From the NCBI RefSeq assembly GCF_900115345.1, contig NZ_FOWC01000006.1, forward strand, positions 434,001 through 498,000: a stretch of 64,000 bases of DNA. Reading direction: 5' to 3'. The position numbers were made by a program, and so were the translations under genes. The notes below the pieces were generated by a model, which saw only the letters and a list, made by a program, of their open reading frames with translations, was not told where the DNA came from and did no database searches. How positions within the stretch are numbered: the first letter of the stretch is position 1; every line of letters starts with the position of its first letter. Of this stretch, positions 8,033 to 17,274 are shown piece by piece. The stretch is from Amycolatopsis rubida. GTDB taxonomy: Bacteria; Actinomycetota; Actinomycetes; Mycobacteriales; Pseudonocardiaceae.

Positions 8033-9406
8033 TCACGAAGCGGTTTCGGGGTTGATCTCCGTCAGCGGTTTGCGCACCGTGGCCGGAATGAACGGCAGGA
8101 ACGCGAGCAGGACGATCATCGGAGCCGCCATGCCCAGGTAGGCGGCGGTCACGCCGAGGCCGCCGTGGATCGCGACGAGCAGCGGCGCCGCCACCGCTCC
8201 GCCCAGGTGGCCGATCCCGTCGGAGAAGCCCATGCCCGCGGTCCGGGCCCGGGTGGGGAAGGTTTCCGTCCCCAGCGTGTACAGGATCGGCTGGAACACC
8301 GCGGCGGCGAACCAGGTGACAATGGTTCCGGCGAGCAGCCCCGGCAGGTGCGAGGAGACGCCGAGCAGCGCGCAGCCCGCGGCGGTGAGGAGCGAGGCCG
8401 CCGCGACGACGTGCTTGCGCTCGAACCGGTCGCTGATCCACGGGGCCAGCAGCGCCCCCGCGATCGTGCCCACGTTGCCGATGGCGACGAACCCGATGCT
8501 GGCGCTCAGATCGAACCCGCGCTGGTTGATGAACGTCGGGTTGAGGCTCGCGAATCCGTACGAGGTGAGGTAGAAGAGGAAAAAGATGGCCGTGAGCAGG
8601 AGGCTGCGGGCGAGGAAAGGCTTGCGCAGCAAGGCTCCGTAGGGAACTCGCGACGTCGCGCGAGGCTCGTCCGCGACGGGAGCCGGCGGCGGCAGCGGGA
8701 TGCCGGACCGGCGGGTCGCGAAACGCTCTGCCTGGCCGATGATCTTCTCGGCTTCGGCGTCCCGGCCCTGGGAGATCAGCCACCGCGGCGATTCCGGCAG
8801 CGATTTCCTCGTCGCGACCAGGAAAAGCACGGACACGATGGGAATGAGCAGGAACGGCCGCCAGCCCCAGCTGACCGACGGCACGAGCGTCAGCGCGATC
8901 AGCGGCGTCACCGTCGTCCCGACGAAGGCGAACAAACTGGCCCACGCGTTGTAGCGGCCGCGCAGCCCGGCCGGAGCGAGTTCGCCGATGTAGGTGCTGA
9001 TGGTGACCACGGCCCCGCCCGCCCCGGCGCCCGCGACGAGGCGCCACGCGATCAGCCATTCGAGGTTCGGGCTCGCCGCGGTCGCCAGCGAACCGAGGGA
9101 AATGACGCCGAGGGAAGCCAGGATCCCCGCCCGGCGGCCGTATCTGTCGCTCACGAAGCTGGTGAAGAACGCGCCGACGACGAACCCGAGCAGGCTCGAA
9201 GTGATCGTCAGCGAGATCGCGGTTCCGCCGGCGGCAAGGTCTTTTCTGATGGCGGGCAAGGCGATGCCGAGATTGTTCGTCTCGAAGTACGTGAAGAAGT
9301 ATCCGGAGCCGACGATCCACAGCAGGATCTTCGGATACGGCCAGCGCGGGATCCGGTCGAGGCGGGCCACGAGCGTTCGGGACTGGCTGCCGACGGACGG
9401 GGACAT
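8033..9406 (-). CDS. MFS transporter (sugar/aromatic-acid porter type)
   Basis: About 457 residues and 12 membrane helices. Family motifs are FTSFVSDRYGRRAGIL after helix 2, RFERKHV between helices 8 and 9, and PESPRWLISQGRDAEAE in the central loop, the latter typical of sugar and aromatic-acid:H+ porters. ATG at 9406 is backed by AGGGAGGA, so I reject an upstream in-frame extension. The downstream cyclase-family hydrolase shares the operon, suggesting import of a compound that the hydrolase then opens. The tandem-TetR gene lies divergently and is the obvious candidate regulator. Confidence 0.88.
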   Translation of the reverse strand: MSPSVGSQSRTLVARLDRIPRWPYPKILLWIVGSGYFFTYFETNNLGIALPAIRKDLAAGGTAISLTITSSLLGFVVGAFFTSFVSDRYGRRAGILASLGVISLGSLATAASPNLEWLIAWRLVAGAGAGGAVVTISTYIGELAPAGLRGRYNAWASLFAFVGTTVTPLIALTLVPSVSWGWRPFLLIPIVSVLFLVATRKSLPESPRWLISQGRDAEAEKIIGQAERFATRRSGIPLPPPAPVADEPRATSRVPYGALLRKPFLARSLLLTAIFFLFYLTSYGFASLNPTFINQRGFDLSASIGFVAIGNVGTIAGALLAPWISDRFERKHVVAAASLLTAAGCALLGVSSHLPGLLAGTIVTWFAAAVFQPILYTLGTETFPTRARTAGMGFSDGIGHLGGAVAAPLLVAIHGGLGVTAAYLGMAAPMIVLLAFLPFIPATVRKPLTEINPETAS

Positions 9407-9818
9407 GGGTCCTCCCTCAGCGCACATGCGCGGGCTTGGGGGTGAGCGGGAGGACGCTAACACGACGCCAGGTTATGAGCCAGACCGTGGAGCTGCGCAG
9501 ACGTGCGGCGAGGTGCGCCCGAAGCCGGAGAGGTGTGCGGTCGGCTCGGCAGGCGCGGGGGAGGCATAGAGTGGTGTCATGTTATCGTGGCGGGACTGAT
9601 TGCCTCTCGCTCCCGGTCGTATCGGAGTGCCGGGCCGGGTTCGGGTGCGCTGGTGAGTCGTGCACGCGGGTGCGGGCGGGCGGTCGTGGTCGTGAGGGGA
9701 ACAGCGTCGGTGGAGGAGACCCTCGTGGACCTGGTTCGGCGGGGGCCGCGGCGGCTGGTCCGGTCGTAGCGAGAGGGGGCGGCATGGGCCGCGAGGTCGC
9801 AGTGGTCGCGGGGGCGAA
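9407..9818. promoter_or_regulatory. 412-bp divergent control region
   Basis: Separates the minus-strand MFS gene from the plus-strand tandem-TetR gene. I see no convincing coding similarity in it. It must contain both promoters and presumably TetR operators, but I could not pick out a single clear palindrome by eye. Confidence 0.45.
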
Positions 9819-11060
9819 ATGACGAGCCGCGCGCAGGACGGGATCCCGACGCGGCAGGCCATCCTCGGCGCGGCCGAACGGTGCATGGCCGAATGCGGCT
9901 TCGCCGGGGCCCGGCTGGCCGACATCACCGCCGCCGTCGGCGTCACTACGGGTGCGCTGTATCGGTATTTCCCCGGCAAGGGCGCGTTGTTCGCCGAGCT
10001 GGTGGACCTCTTCGAGCAGGACGCCGTGGAGTCGCTCGGCCGGTCGGAGGGGTTGGCCGAGGCGATGCGGCGCTGGCTGTCGGCCGCGAAATCGCACGCC
10101 GGAACGGTGCGCGCGCTCTTCGAGCTGGCTCGCCCCGGAACCGGGGAGATCGACCGTTTCGCCCGGCTGCGCGCGAAGGTCGTCGAAGCGTTCGGGGCGC
10201 ACCTGCCGGTTCCGGACGAGGAACGCCTCGTGCTGTCCCGGGTTCTGGTCGACCTGTTGCTGCACTGCGCGCTCGCGATCTCGGCGGGCTGGTCGGCCGA
10301 CCGTGCCGCGCAGCTGGCCGCGAACCTGGCCCGGCTGGTCGGGAACGGCCTGTACGCGGACGAGACCTCGGTGCCGCCCCGGTCGGAAATCGACATCGCG
10401 ACCCGGCCGCACGACATCCGGCCCGGTTCCCGGCCCTTCATCCAGTGGAAACCCGCCGAAGGCAAGGAAGGCCCGCGGTCGACGCGCGGGCAGAAGACCT
10501 GGGAGAGCGTGCGCCGGGCCGCGTTGCGCGCCTTCGAGGACCATGGCCTGGCGGGAACGACCGCATTGGACATCTCCCGGATCGCCGGGGTCTCCTCGGG
10601 TACGGTCTACCGCTATTTTCTCGACAAGGAAGACATTTTCCGCAGCTTGCAGGCCACCGCCGAGGCGGACATCGTCCGTGAGACGCACCTGCCGCTGGTG
10701 CGGGGGAGGCTGGCGATCCGGGCGACCCTGCTGGCCTATTTCGAGGTCTACCGGCGGCACATCGCGTTGTTCCGGGTGTGGCAGGAGCTTCTGCAGCGGC
10801 GGGCCGAGGCGGCCGAACCGTGGATCGGCATGCGCGCGAACTTCGTCGACGCGCTCACGAAGGCGATCCGGTTCGGGCAGCAGGTCGGGATCGCCGATGC
10901 CGGCTGCGACGCCTCGGCGGTCGGCGAGATCTATTCGCTGTGCGACGAGTCGGTGGTCTACACGCGGTTGATCCTGGGCTGGGACGCGGACCTGTCGGAC
11001 GAGCGGGTCGCGACCTGTGTCGAGCGGCTGTTCATCGGAGGGTTCTCCCGCCCGGCCTGA
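9819..11060 (+). CDS. Tandem TetR: two TetR-type regulators fused in one chain
   Basis: One uninterrupted 413-residue frame contains two complete TetR units. The first has helix-turn-helix ADITAAVGVTTGALYRYFPGK near residues 33-54 plus an all-helical ligand domain. A linker near 190-220 leads to a second helix-turn-helix, DISRIAGVSSGTVYRYFLDK, at about 250-270, and a second ligand domain with YFEVYRRHIALFRVWQELL. Usual TetR proteins are about 200 residues and dimerise, so a double-length protein could be a covalent pseudo-dimer or join two DNA sites. It sits divergent from the MFS/hydrolase pair and 112 bp upstream of the acyl-CoA operon, so it may control one or both. Confidence 0.9.
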   Translation: MTSRAQDGIPTRQAILGAAERCMAECGFAGARLADITAAVGVTTGALYRYFPGKGALFAELVDLFEQDAVESLGRSEGLAEAMRRWLSAAKSHAGTVRALFELARPGTGEIDRFARLRAKVVEAFGAHLPVPDEERLVLSRVLVDLLLHCALAISAGWSADRAAQLAANLARLVGNGLYADETSVPPRSEIDIATRPHDIRPGSRPFIQWKPAEGKEGPRSTRGQKTWESVRRAALRAFEDHGLAGTTALDISRIAGVSSGTVYRYFLDKEDIFRSLQATAEADIVRETHLPLVRGRLAIRATLLAYFEVYRRHIALFRVWQELLQRRAEAAEPWIGMRANFVDALTKAIRFGQQVGIADAGCDASAVGEIYSLCDESVVYTRLILGWDADLSDERVATCVERLFIGGFSRPA

Positions 11061-11172
11061 CCGCCGTCGTTCCCGGCTGAGGTGTTTTCGTTGCGGTGCG
11101 TGGACTATCCGCGGCAAGCACTGTCCGAAGAAGACCGTTGGCTCCTCGCCGCGGCCGTGATAACCTGACGCC

Positions 11173-11976
11173 ATGATTACTTCCGCGGCGAAGACGGGGA
11201 CGGCTGAAAGAGTGCTCGCCGAGCGGAGGGGCCGAGTGCTCGAACTGACGCTCAACCGGCCCGCCGCGGGCAATGCCTTCGACGCGGAGCTTTACGGCGA
11301 GCTGGCCGATCTGCTGGCGGAGGCCGGAGCGGATTCCGGAGTCTCCTGCGTCGTGCTGAGCGGCGGGGACCGGTTCAGCGCCGGTGCCGACCTGCATGAT
11401 CTGGCCGCGGCGTCGGAGTCGCGCAGGAACGTTGCCCGCGCGGCCTATGAGCGGTTCCTCGGCCGGCTTGAGCAGTTTCCGAAGCCGTTGCTCGCGGCTG
11501 TCGCGGGGCCTGCGGTCGGTATCGGGTTCACCCTGCTCGGCCACGTCGACATCGTGATCGTCGCGGACAACGCGCGGTTCCGGGCGCCGTTCGCCGCGCT
11601 CGGGCTCGTTCCCGAGGCGGGCAGCAGTGCCACTTTGCCCGCCATTCTCGGTCCTCAGCGCGCGGCGCATCTCTTTTACTCCGGGGAATGGCTGAGCGCG
11701 GAACAGGCGGTCGAGGCGGGGCTGGCGTTGTGCAGCGTTCCGGTGGAGCGGCTGGGCGCGGCCGTGGCGGCGCTGGCCGACCGGATCGCCGCGGCTCCGC
11801 TGAGTTCGCTGGCGGCCACCAAACGGTTGCTGGCCGCGTCGCGCGCGATCGACGCGCGAGCGGCGCGGCGGCGGGAGGACGAGGCGTTCACCGCCGCACT
11901 GGCTGAGCCGGGGGTGGTCCCGGGCCTGCGCACGATCGCCGAACAGATCGGCGGCAGGGCGAGCGAGGGGCGGTAA
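11173..11976 (+). CDS. Enoyl-CoA hydratase/isomerase (crotonase superfamily)
   Basis: Crotonase of 267 residues. The oxyanion-hole segments are visible as GDRFSAGADLHDL and AVAGPAVGIGFTLLGHVDI, and the later FAALGLVPEAGSS places a Glu at the position of the second catalytic acid of hydratases. The first catalytic Glu position appears to be Ala, as in many isomerase or lyase members, so simple hydration should not be assumed. First gene of an operon continuing with an SDR, CoA ligase, acyl-CoA dehydrogenase and the two-subunit CoA-transferase-like enzyme. Similar to EchA20-type enzymes only in general context. Confidence 0.87.
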   Translation: MITSAAKTGTAERVLAERRGRVLELTLNRPAAGNAFDAELYGELADLLAEAGADSGVSCVVLSGGDRFSAGADLHDLAAASESRRNVARAAYERFLGRLEQFPKPLLAAVAGPAVGIGFTLLGHVDIVIVADNARFRAPFAALGLVPEAGSSATLPAILGPQRAAHLFYSGEWLSAEQAVEAGLALCSVPVERLGAAVAALADRIAAAPLSSLAATKRLLAASRAIDARAARRREDEAFTAALAEPGVVPGLRTIAEQIGGRASEGR

Positions 11977-11980
11977 AACC

Positions 11981-12751
11981 GTGCAGGAGAACGGAAACCG
12001 GCCGCTCGACGGACAGGTGGTCGCGATCACCGGAGCGAGTTCCGGATTGGGCGAGCGGATGGCTCGCGCGGCGAGCGCGGCCGGTGCGAGTGTCGTCGTG
12101 GCTGCCCGCCGCGTTGAGCGGTTGCGGGACCTGGCCGGCGAATTGCCCTCCGCGACGGCGGTGCGTTGTGACGTCGCGGTCGACGAGGACCGGGTGCGGC
12201 TGATCGAGACCGCGCTCGACCGGTACGGCAGGCTCGACGGCCTGGTCAACAACGCCGGAGTGAGCGAACCCGGACCCGCGTCGCGGGAGGCGGTCGAAAC
12301 GTTCCGCAGGCAGCTGGAAATCAACTTGGTCGCGCCCTTTGCGCTGGCCGCGCTCGCCGCGCGGGCGATGCGCGAACTTCCCGGGAGCGCCCGCTCGATC
12401 GTGAACGTCAGCTCGATCATGGGCCTGCGCTCGACCGCGCCGATGCCGGAGGCGGGCTACGTCGCCTCCAAAGCCGGACTGATCGGGTTGACCAGGGAGC
12501 TGGCCTCGCAGTGGGGTCGCCACCGGATCCGGGTCAACGCGCTCGCGCCCGGTTTCTTCCCTTCGGAAATGACGGACGGGCTGGTCTCCGCGGACGGCGG
12601 CGCGCCGCACTGGATCACCGGCGGCACGCCGCTGGGCAGGCTGGGCCGTCCGGAGGACCTGGACGGGGCGCTGGTCTTCCTGCTGTCCGCCGCGGCGAGC
12701 TTCGTCACCGGCCACACCCTGGTCGTCGACGGCGGCTTCACCACCCGGTAG
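11981..12751 (+). CDS. SDR-family dehydrogenase
   Basis: Classical short-chain dehydrogenase/reductase of 256 residues. It has the cofactor motif TGASSGLGERM, structural NNAG (LVNNAGVSE), catalytic Ser in VNVSSIMGLR, catalytic Tyr-Lys in YVASKAGLIG, and the C-terminal VTGHTLVVDGGF. GTG start is five bases after the crotonase stop. Probably oxidises a hydroxyacyl-CoA or reduces a ketone in the operon's pathway. SDR substrate cannot be read from sequence. Confidence 0.88.
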   Translation: MQENGNRPLDGQVVAITGASSGLGERMARAASAAGASVVVAARRVERLRDLAGELPSATAVRCDVAVDEDRVRLIETALDRYGRLDGLVNNAGVSEPGPASREAVETFRRQLEINLVAPFALAALAARAMRELPGSARSIVNVSSIMGLRSTAPMPEAGYVASKAGLIGLTRELASQWGRHRIRVNALAPGFFPSEMTDGLVSADGGAPHWITGGTPLGRLGRPEDLDGALVFLLSAAASFVTGHTLVVDGGFTTR

Positions 12752-12777
12752 CCGCACGTGTTCGGAAGGAGATCGGA

Positions 12778-14313
12778 GTGGAAGTACCGGATCTGCTCGC
12801 GCACGCGGTGGCTCGCCGCCCGCGCAAGACGTGTGTGCGCGTGGCGAGCCGCGCGCTGAGCTTCGCCGAGGTCAGCGACCGCGCCGACCGGTTCGCGGAA
12901 TTCCTGCGCTCGCGGGGGATCGGACCCGGGGACCGGGTCGCGGTGCTCGCGTACAACGAAATCGAGTATCTGGAGGTTCGGGTCGGGACGTTGCGCGCCG
13001 GTGCGGTCCACGTGCCGCTGAACTTCCGGCTGTCGGCTCCGGAGCTTGGCCGAATCGTCGAGGATTGCGATCCTGCCCTGCTCGTGGTCGGTCCGCGGCT
13101 GTACCCGGCGGCGCGGGCCGCGGCGGACCGGCCGATGGTTTTCCTCGCAGCCGCGGATCCGGAGATTCCGGCCGGGGTGCTCCGGTACGAGGACGCGATC
13201 GCGGCGGCGGCACCCGCGGCGGCGCCCGCGGAATTCCCGGCGGACCGGCTCGCGATGATCTCGTACACGAGCGGCACCACCGGTCGGCCGAAGGGCGCCA
13301 TGCTGACGCACGGTGCGCTGCACGCCGCGATGATTTCGCTGGGCCAGGAGATCGGCGCGCGGCCGGACGGGGTGTATCTGGCGGCGATGCCGATGTTCCA
13401 CATCGGAGCGCAGCTCGGCCACGCGTTCACCTACCTCGGCGGAACCTGCCGGCAACTCGTCAGATTCGATCCGGCGGACGCCGCCGCGGCGCTGGCCAGC
13501 GGCGAAATCACCCACGCGCAGCTCGTGCCGTCGATGATCCGGGACGTCCTCGCGCGGTGGCCGGCGAACGCGCCCTCGCGGCTCCGGCGCGTGCTCTACG
13601 GTGCCGCGCCGATGCCGCCGGGCCTGCTGCGGCGTGCCATCGAGACCTGGGGATGCGAATTCGTCAACGGCTACGGCAGCACGGAGGCGCTGGGCGTCTG
13701 CGTGCTGCCGCCGGAGGACCATCAGCCGGAGCGAGCGCCCGGGTTGCTGAAGTCGATCGGCCGGAGCGCGGTCGGCATGCGGATGCGGGTCGTCACGGAA
13801 GACGGGAAAGACGCGGGGCCGGGCGAAATCGGCGAGATCGCCTGCCGAGGGCCGAACCTGATGTCCGGCTATTGGCGCCAGCCCGAGGCGACCGCCGAAT
13901 GCTTTCGCGACGGCTGGTTCCGCACCGGCGACCTCGCGTACCGGGACGCGGAGGGCTACCACTACCTCGTGGACCGCTTGAACGACAAGATCGTGAGCGG
14001 CGGCGAGAACGTCTACCCGACCGAAGTGGAAAACGTGCTGCTGGAGCACGCCGACGTCCGGGACGTGGCAGTCGTCGGCACGCCGGATCCTTATTGGGGG
14101 GAAATCGTGACCGCGGCCGTGGTGCCGCTGGCCGGTGCCGCTCCCGGTGCGGAGGACCTCAAACAGCACTGCCGCGGGCGGATCGCGGGCTACAAGATCC
14201 CCAAACGGATCCGGTTCGTCAGCGAGCTCGCCCGGAGCCCGACGGGCAAAGTGCTTCGACGCGAAATCCGCCGGCAATGGCCCGGCGACGGCACAGGGAA
14301 GGTGCGGGACTGA
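12778..14313 (+). CDS. Acyl-CoA synthetase (AMP-forming), FadD3-like size
   Basis: ANL-superfamily ligase of 511 residues that activates a carboxylic acid to its CoA thioester through an acyl-adenylate. Motifs in order: P-loop YTSGTTGRPKGAMLTH, acyl-site GYGSTEALG, adenylate motif GWFRTGDLAYRD, hinge VDRLNDKIVSGGENVYPTEV, and the C-terminal lysine in SPTGKVLRREI. GTG at 12778 follows GGAAGGAG with good spacing, so I start there rather than further upstream. Length fits FadD3-like and medium-chain/aryl acid ligases. It opens the pathway by activating the growth substrate. Confidence 0.9.
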   Translation: MEVPDLLAHAVARRPRKTCVRVASRALSFAEVSDRADRFAEFLRSRGIGPGDRVAVLAYNEIEYLEVRVGTLRAGAVHVPLNFRLSAPELGRIVEDCDPALLVVGPRLYPAARAAADRPMVFLAAADPEIPAGVLRYEDAIAAAAPAAAPAEFPADRLAMISYTSGTTGRPKGAMLTHGALHAAMISLGQEIGARPDGVYLAAMPMFHIGAQLGHAFTYLGGTCRQLVRFDPADAAAALASGEITHAQLVPSMIRDVLARWPANAPSRLRRVLYGAAPMPPGLLRRAIETWGCEFVNGYGSTEALGVCVLPPEDHQPERAPGLLKSIGRSAVGMRMRVVTEDGKDAGPGEIGEIACRGPNLMSGYWRQPEATAECFRDGWFRTGDLAYRDAEGYHYLVDRLNDKIVSGGENVYPTEVENVLLEHADVRDVAVVGTPDPYWGEIVTAAVVPLAGAAPGAEDLKQHCRGRIAGYKIPKRIRFVSELARSPTGKVLRREIRRQWPGDGTGKVRD

Positions 14314-14319
14314 GCGACC

Positions 14320-15465
14320 ATGCGACGTGACCTGTTCGACCGAGAACACGAAGAATTCCGGGCGACCGCGCGCGAGTTCCTGGCCAGGGAAGTGGTGCCG
14401 CATCAGCAGAGCTGGGAGAGCGAAGGCATCGTCCCGCGTGCGCTCTGGACGCGGGCCGGGGAAAAAGGCCTGCTGGGGTTCAGCGTGCCGGAGGAATACG
14501 GCGGGCTCGGGGTCCGGGATTTCCGCTACAACGCGGTCCTCGGCGAGGAAATGGCGAGAGCGGGAGCGACCGGGCCCGGGTTCACGCTGCACAACGACGT
14601 GGTCGCGCCGTACCTGACCGACCTCGCCACGGCCGAACAGAAGGCTCGCTGGCTTCCCGGGTTCGCCAGCGGCGAGCTGATCACCGCGATCGGCATGACC
14701 GAACCGGGCGCGGGCAGCGACCTGAAGGGCCTGCGCACCACCGCGACGCGCGACGGCGACCATTACGTGCTCAACGGCCAGAAAACGTTCATCAGCAACG
14801 GAATCAACGCCGATCTGGTCATCGTGCTGGCGAAGACCGACGTTTCCGCCGGGGCGCGCGGAATCACGCTGCTCGTCGTCGAGCGCGGGATGGCCGGTTT
14901 CACGCGGGGACGCAATCTGGCGAAGGTGGGCCAGAAGGCGCAGGACACGGCCGAGCTGTTCTTCTCCGAGGTCCGCGTTCCCGCGGCCAACCGGCTGGGG
15001 GAGCAGGGACTCGGATTCTCGTATTCGATGCGGCATCTGCCCCAGGAACGGGTGACCGTGGCGGTCACCGCTCTCGCGCGAGCGGACCACGTGTGCCGCG
15101 CCACCGTCGAGTACTGCCGGCAGCGCGAGGCGTTCGGCAGGCCCATTTCCGATTTCCAGCACACGCGGTTCCTGCTCGCCGAACTCACGACCGAGATCGA
15201 CATCGCGCAGGTGTACGTCGACCGCTGCGTCCAAGCGCTCAACGCGGGCGAACTGGATCCGGCTGACGCGGCGAAAGCGAAGTGGTGGACGACCGAACTG
15301 GCGAACAAGGTGATCGACCGCTGCCTGCAACTGCACGGCGGGTACGGCTACATGCTCGAATACCCGGTGGCGAAGGCGTGGCTGGATTCGCGCATCCAGA
15401 CCATTTACGGCGGTACCACGGAAATCATGAAAGACATCATCGGACGCTCGTTGTTCGCCGGATAG
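14320..15465 (+). CDS. Acyl-CoA dehydrogenase (FAD)
   Basis: Flavoprotein of 381 residues that introduces an alpha-beta double bond into acyl-CoA. It shows the ACAD signatures IGMTEPGAGSDLKGL and QLHGGYGYMLEYPVAKAW, and the catalytic glutamate context IYGGTTEIMKDIIGR. Standard length and no missing segments. The start codon is 7 bp after the ligase stop. In pathway order it acts after the CoA ligase and before the crotonase. Confidence 0.9.
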   Translation: MRRDLFDREHEEFRATAREFLAREVVPHQQSWESEGIVPRALWTRAGEKGLLGFSVPEEYGGLGVRDFRYNAVLGEEMARAGATGPGFTLHNDVVAPYLTDLATAEQKARWLPGFASGELITAIGMTEPGAGSDLKGLRTTATRDGDHYVLNGQKTFISNGINADLVIVLAKTDVSAGARGITLLVVERGMAGFTRGRNLAKVGQKAQDTAELFFSEVRVPAANRLGEQGLGFSYSMRHLPQERVTVAVTALARADHVCRATVEYCRQREAFGRPISDFQHTRFLLAELTTEIDIAQVYVDRCVQALNAGELDPADAAKAKWWTTELANKVIDRCLQLHGGYGYMLEYPVAKAWLDSRIQTIYGGTTEIMKDIIGRSLFAG

Positions 15466-15495
15466 CGCCCGCGTCGTCACGATCGAAGGAGCGGA

Positions 15496-16398
15496 ATGTC
15501 GATTCGCAGCAAAACTGTCGCACTGAGCGAACTCCCGGCGCTCGTGCCCGAGCGGGCGACGGTCGCCTTGGGCGGCGCCTGGTTCGCCAACCACCCGATG
15601 GCCGCGGTCCGCGAGCTGGTGCGGGCCGGGCGCACGGACGTCTCGGGCATCGCCCTGCTCGGCTCGATCGACGTCGACCTGCTGGTCGGGGCCGGGGCGC
15701 TCGCTGATCTCACGTTCTCGATGGTCACCATGGAGGCGATGGGGATGGCGGCGAACTTCCGGCGCGCCGTGCAGTCCGGGGAGCTGGCGATCACCGAGGT
15801 CAGCGCGATCTCGTTGCAGCTGGCTCTCGAAGCCGCCGGCCGTGGCGTGCCCTTCCTGCCGCTGGCCGGTCCGGAGGGGTCGGACCTGGTGCCGTTGCAC
15901 CCGGAGGTCTACGGGCGGGCCAGCACGTCGTTCGGCGACGAGGACGTGCCCGCGGTGCGGGCGATCCGGCCGGACGTCGCGATCGTGCACGCGTCCCGCT
16001 GCGACGAACTCGGCAACGCGCAGTTCGACGGCACCTACGGCCAGGACCCGGAACTGGCGCGGGCGGCGTCGCGGGTCATCGTGACCTGCGAGGAAATCGT
16101 GTCCGGGGAACGGATCGCCGAGTCCGCCGAGCTGACCCGCATCCCCGGTTTCCTGGTGGACGCCGTGGTGGAAGCGCCGTTCGGCGCGCATCCCTGTTCG
16201 CATGTCCCGCGGTACGCCATGGACGCCTGGGAGCTTCTGGACTACCAGGAAGCGGCGTCGGACCCCGAGGCGTTCGCCAGGTACCTCGACCGCGTCCGCG
16301 GCGAAACCGAAGACGAGTACCGCGCCCGCGCCGTGTCCGGCGACCGGGGGCAGGTGCTTTCCGCGCTGGTGGAAGCCGCCACCGTCCTGGAAAGGTGA
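15496..16398 (+). CDS. Family I CoA-transferase-like subunit A (GctA/IpdA-like)
   Basis: A 300-residue alpha subunit of the glutaconate CoA-transferase superfamily. The superfamily features here are GGAWFANHPMAAVRELV, LTFSMVTMEAMGMA, VPFLPLAGPEGSDLV and VAIVHASRCDELGNAQFDGT. The superfamily includes true CoA-transferases and the ring-opening hydrolase IpdAB of steroid ring C/D breakdown, which lacks the covalent Glu and uses an acid in the A subunit. Glu101 and Glu112 lie in the right neighbourhood, but I cannot align them reliably. The B subunit follows 6 bp later. A co-operon acyl-CoA ligase argues against a need for CoA transfer, favouring the hydrolase reading. This is inference. Confidence 0.83.
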   Translation: MSIRSKTVALSELPALVPERATVALGGAWFANHPMAAVRELVRAGRTDVSGIALLGSIDVDLLVGAGALADLTFSMVTMEAMGMAANFRRAVQSGELAITEVSAISLQLALEAAGRGVPFLPLAGPEGSDLVPLHPEVYGRASTSFGDEDVPAVRAIRPDVAIVHASRCDELGNAQFDGTYGQDPELARAASRVIVTCEEIVSGERIAESAELTRIPGFLVDAVVEAPFGAHPCSHVPRYAMDAWELLDYQEAASDPEAFARYLDRVRGETEDEYRARAVSGDRGQVLSALVEAATVLER

Positions 16399-16404
16399 AT
16401 ATCC

Positions 16405-17274
16405 TTGGCCACGTACGAGATTCACGAGTTGATGGCGTGCCGGATCAGCGAGGAGATGCGGGAGGAGGGCGAGCGGGTCACCGTGCTCGGCTCGTTCACG
16501 CCGCTGGCCTACGCCGCCTACATGCTCGCCAAGCTCACGCACGCGCCCGACGCCTGGCTCGCCGGGTACAACGCGATCGGCATGGACCCGATCGAGCTGG
16601 GCTTCTCGGGCGCGGAGGCGGCGATCTACAAAACGGCTCGCGGGCGCTGGTCGTTCACCGAGTCGAACCAGCTTGTCCACATCGGCACCCGGGGCATGAT
16701 CGAATGCGTGTCGTCGGTCCAGCTCGGCGGGGACGGCGCCATCAACCTCTCGGTGATCGGCGACTACGACCGGCCCAAGGTCCGGCTGCCGGGCGGCGCG
16801 GGATCGCCGGAGGTGGTGCAGAACTACCACACGGTGGTCGCGTATTTCTCCCGGCACGACCGCCGCACCTTTGTGCCCCGGGTGGACTTCGCGACCGGAC
16901 GGCGTACGCCGGTCGGCGCCGGGGCGCGCGAAAAGCGGGGACTGCTGCCCGGTCCGGTCATCGCGATCTCGCCGCTCGCGGTCCTGCGCAAGGACACCGA
17001 CGACGAGCCGTTCTCCCTCGCGTCCGTGCATCCCGGGGTGAGCGTCGAGGAGGTGGTCGACAACACCGGGTTCGAGCTCGCGGTGCCGGACCGGGTTCCG
17101 GTGACGCGGGCGCCGACCGAGCCGCAGCTGAGGGTGCTGCGCGAGCGGATCGATCCGTTCGCCACTGCCCGGTTCGACTTTCTCGGCGGCCGCGAGCGGG
17201 TCGCGTTCCTGCGCGAAATCCTGACCCGGGAATGGGATCGGGCGCGGGCACTGGTCGAAGCCGCCCGGTCGTGA
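16405..17274 (+). CDS. Family I CoA-transferase-like subunit B (GctB/IpdB-like)
   Basis: Beta partner of 289 residues, TTG start. It has the B-subunit pattern GSFTPLAYAAYMLAKL, GARGM-like GTRGMIECVSSVQLGGDGAIN, and the CoA-loop region GSPEVVQNYHTVVAYF. It is longer than GctB and matches IpdB-like members (about 250-290). The stop overlaps the GTG of the next SDR gene (GTGA), so the genes are translationally coupled. With subunit A it forms the distinctive enzyme of this pathway. Confidence 0.83.
   Translation: MATYEIHELMACRISEEMREEGERVTVLGSFTPLAYAAYMLAKLTHAPDAWLAGYNAIGMDPIELGFSGAEAAIYKTARGRWSFTESNQLVHIGTRGMIECVSSVQLGGDGAINLSVIGDYDRPKVRLPGGAGSPEVVQNYHTVVAYFSRHDRRTFVPRVDFATGRRTPVGAGAREKRGLLPGPVIAISPLAVLRKDTDDEPFSLASVHPGVSVEEVVDNTGFELAVPDRVPVTRAPTEPQLRVLRERIDPFATARFDFLGGRERVAFLREILTREWDRARALVEAARS

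Noticed and set aside
12457..17031. A very long open minus-strand frame opposite the acyl-CoA operon
   Set aside because: It lies antisense to well-recognised plus-strand genes, shows no domain similarity, and such frames arise from GC-biased third codon positions in this genome.
15496..17274. Firm naming of the CoA-transferase pair as IpdA/IpdB of cholesterol degradation
   Set aside because: Catalytic residues could not be aligned with confidence and other steroid markers are absent from the window.
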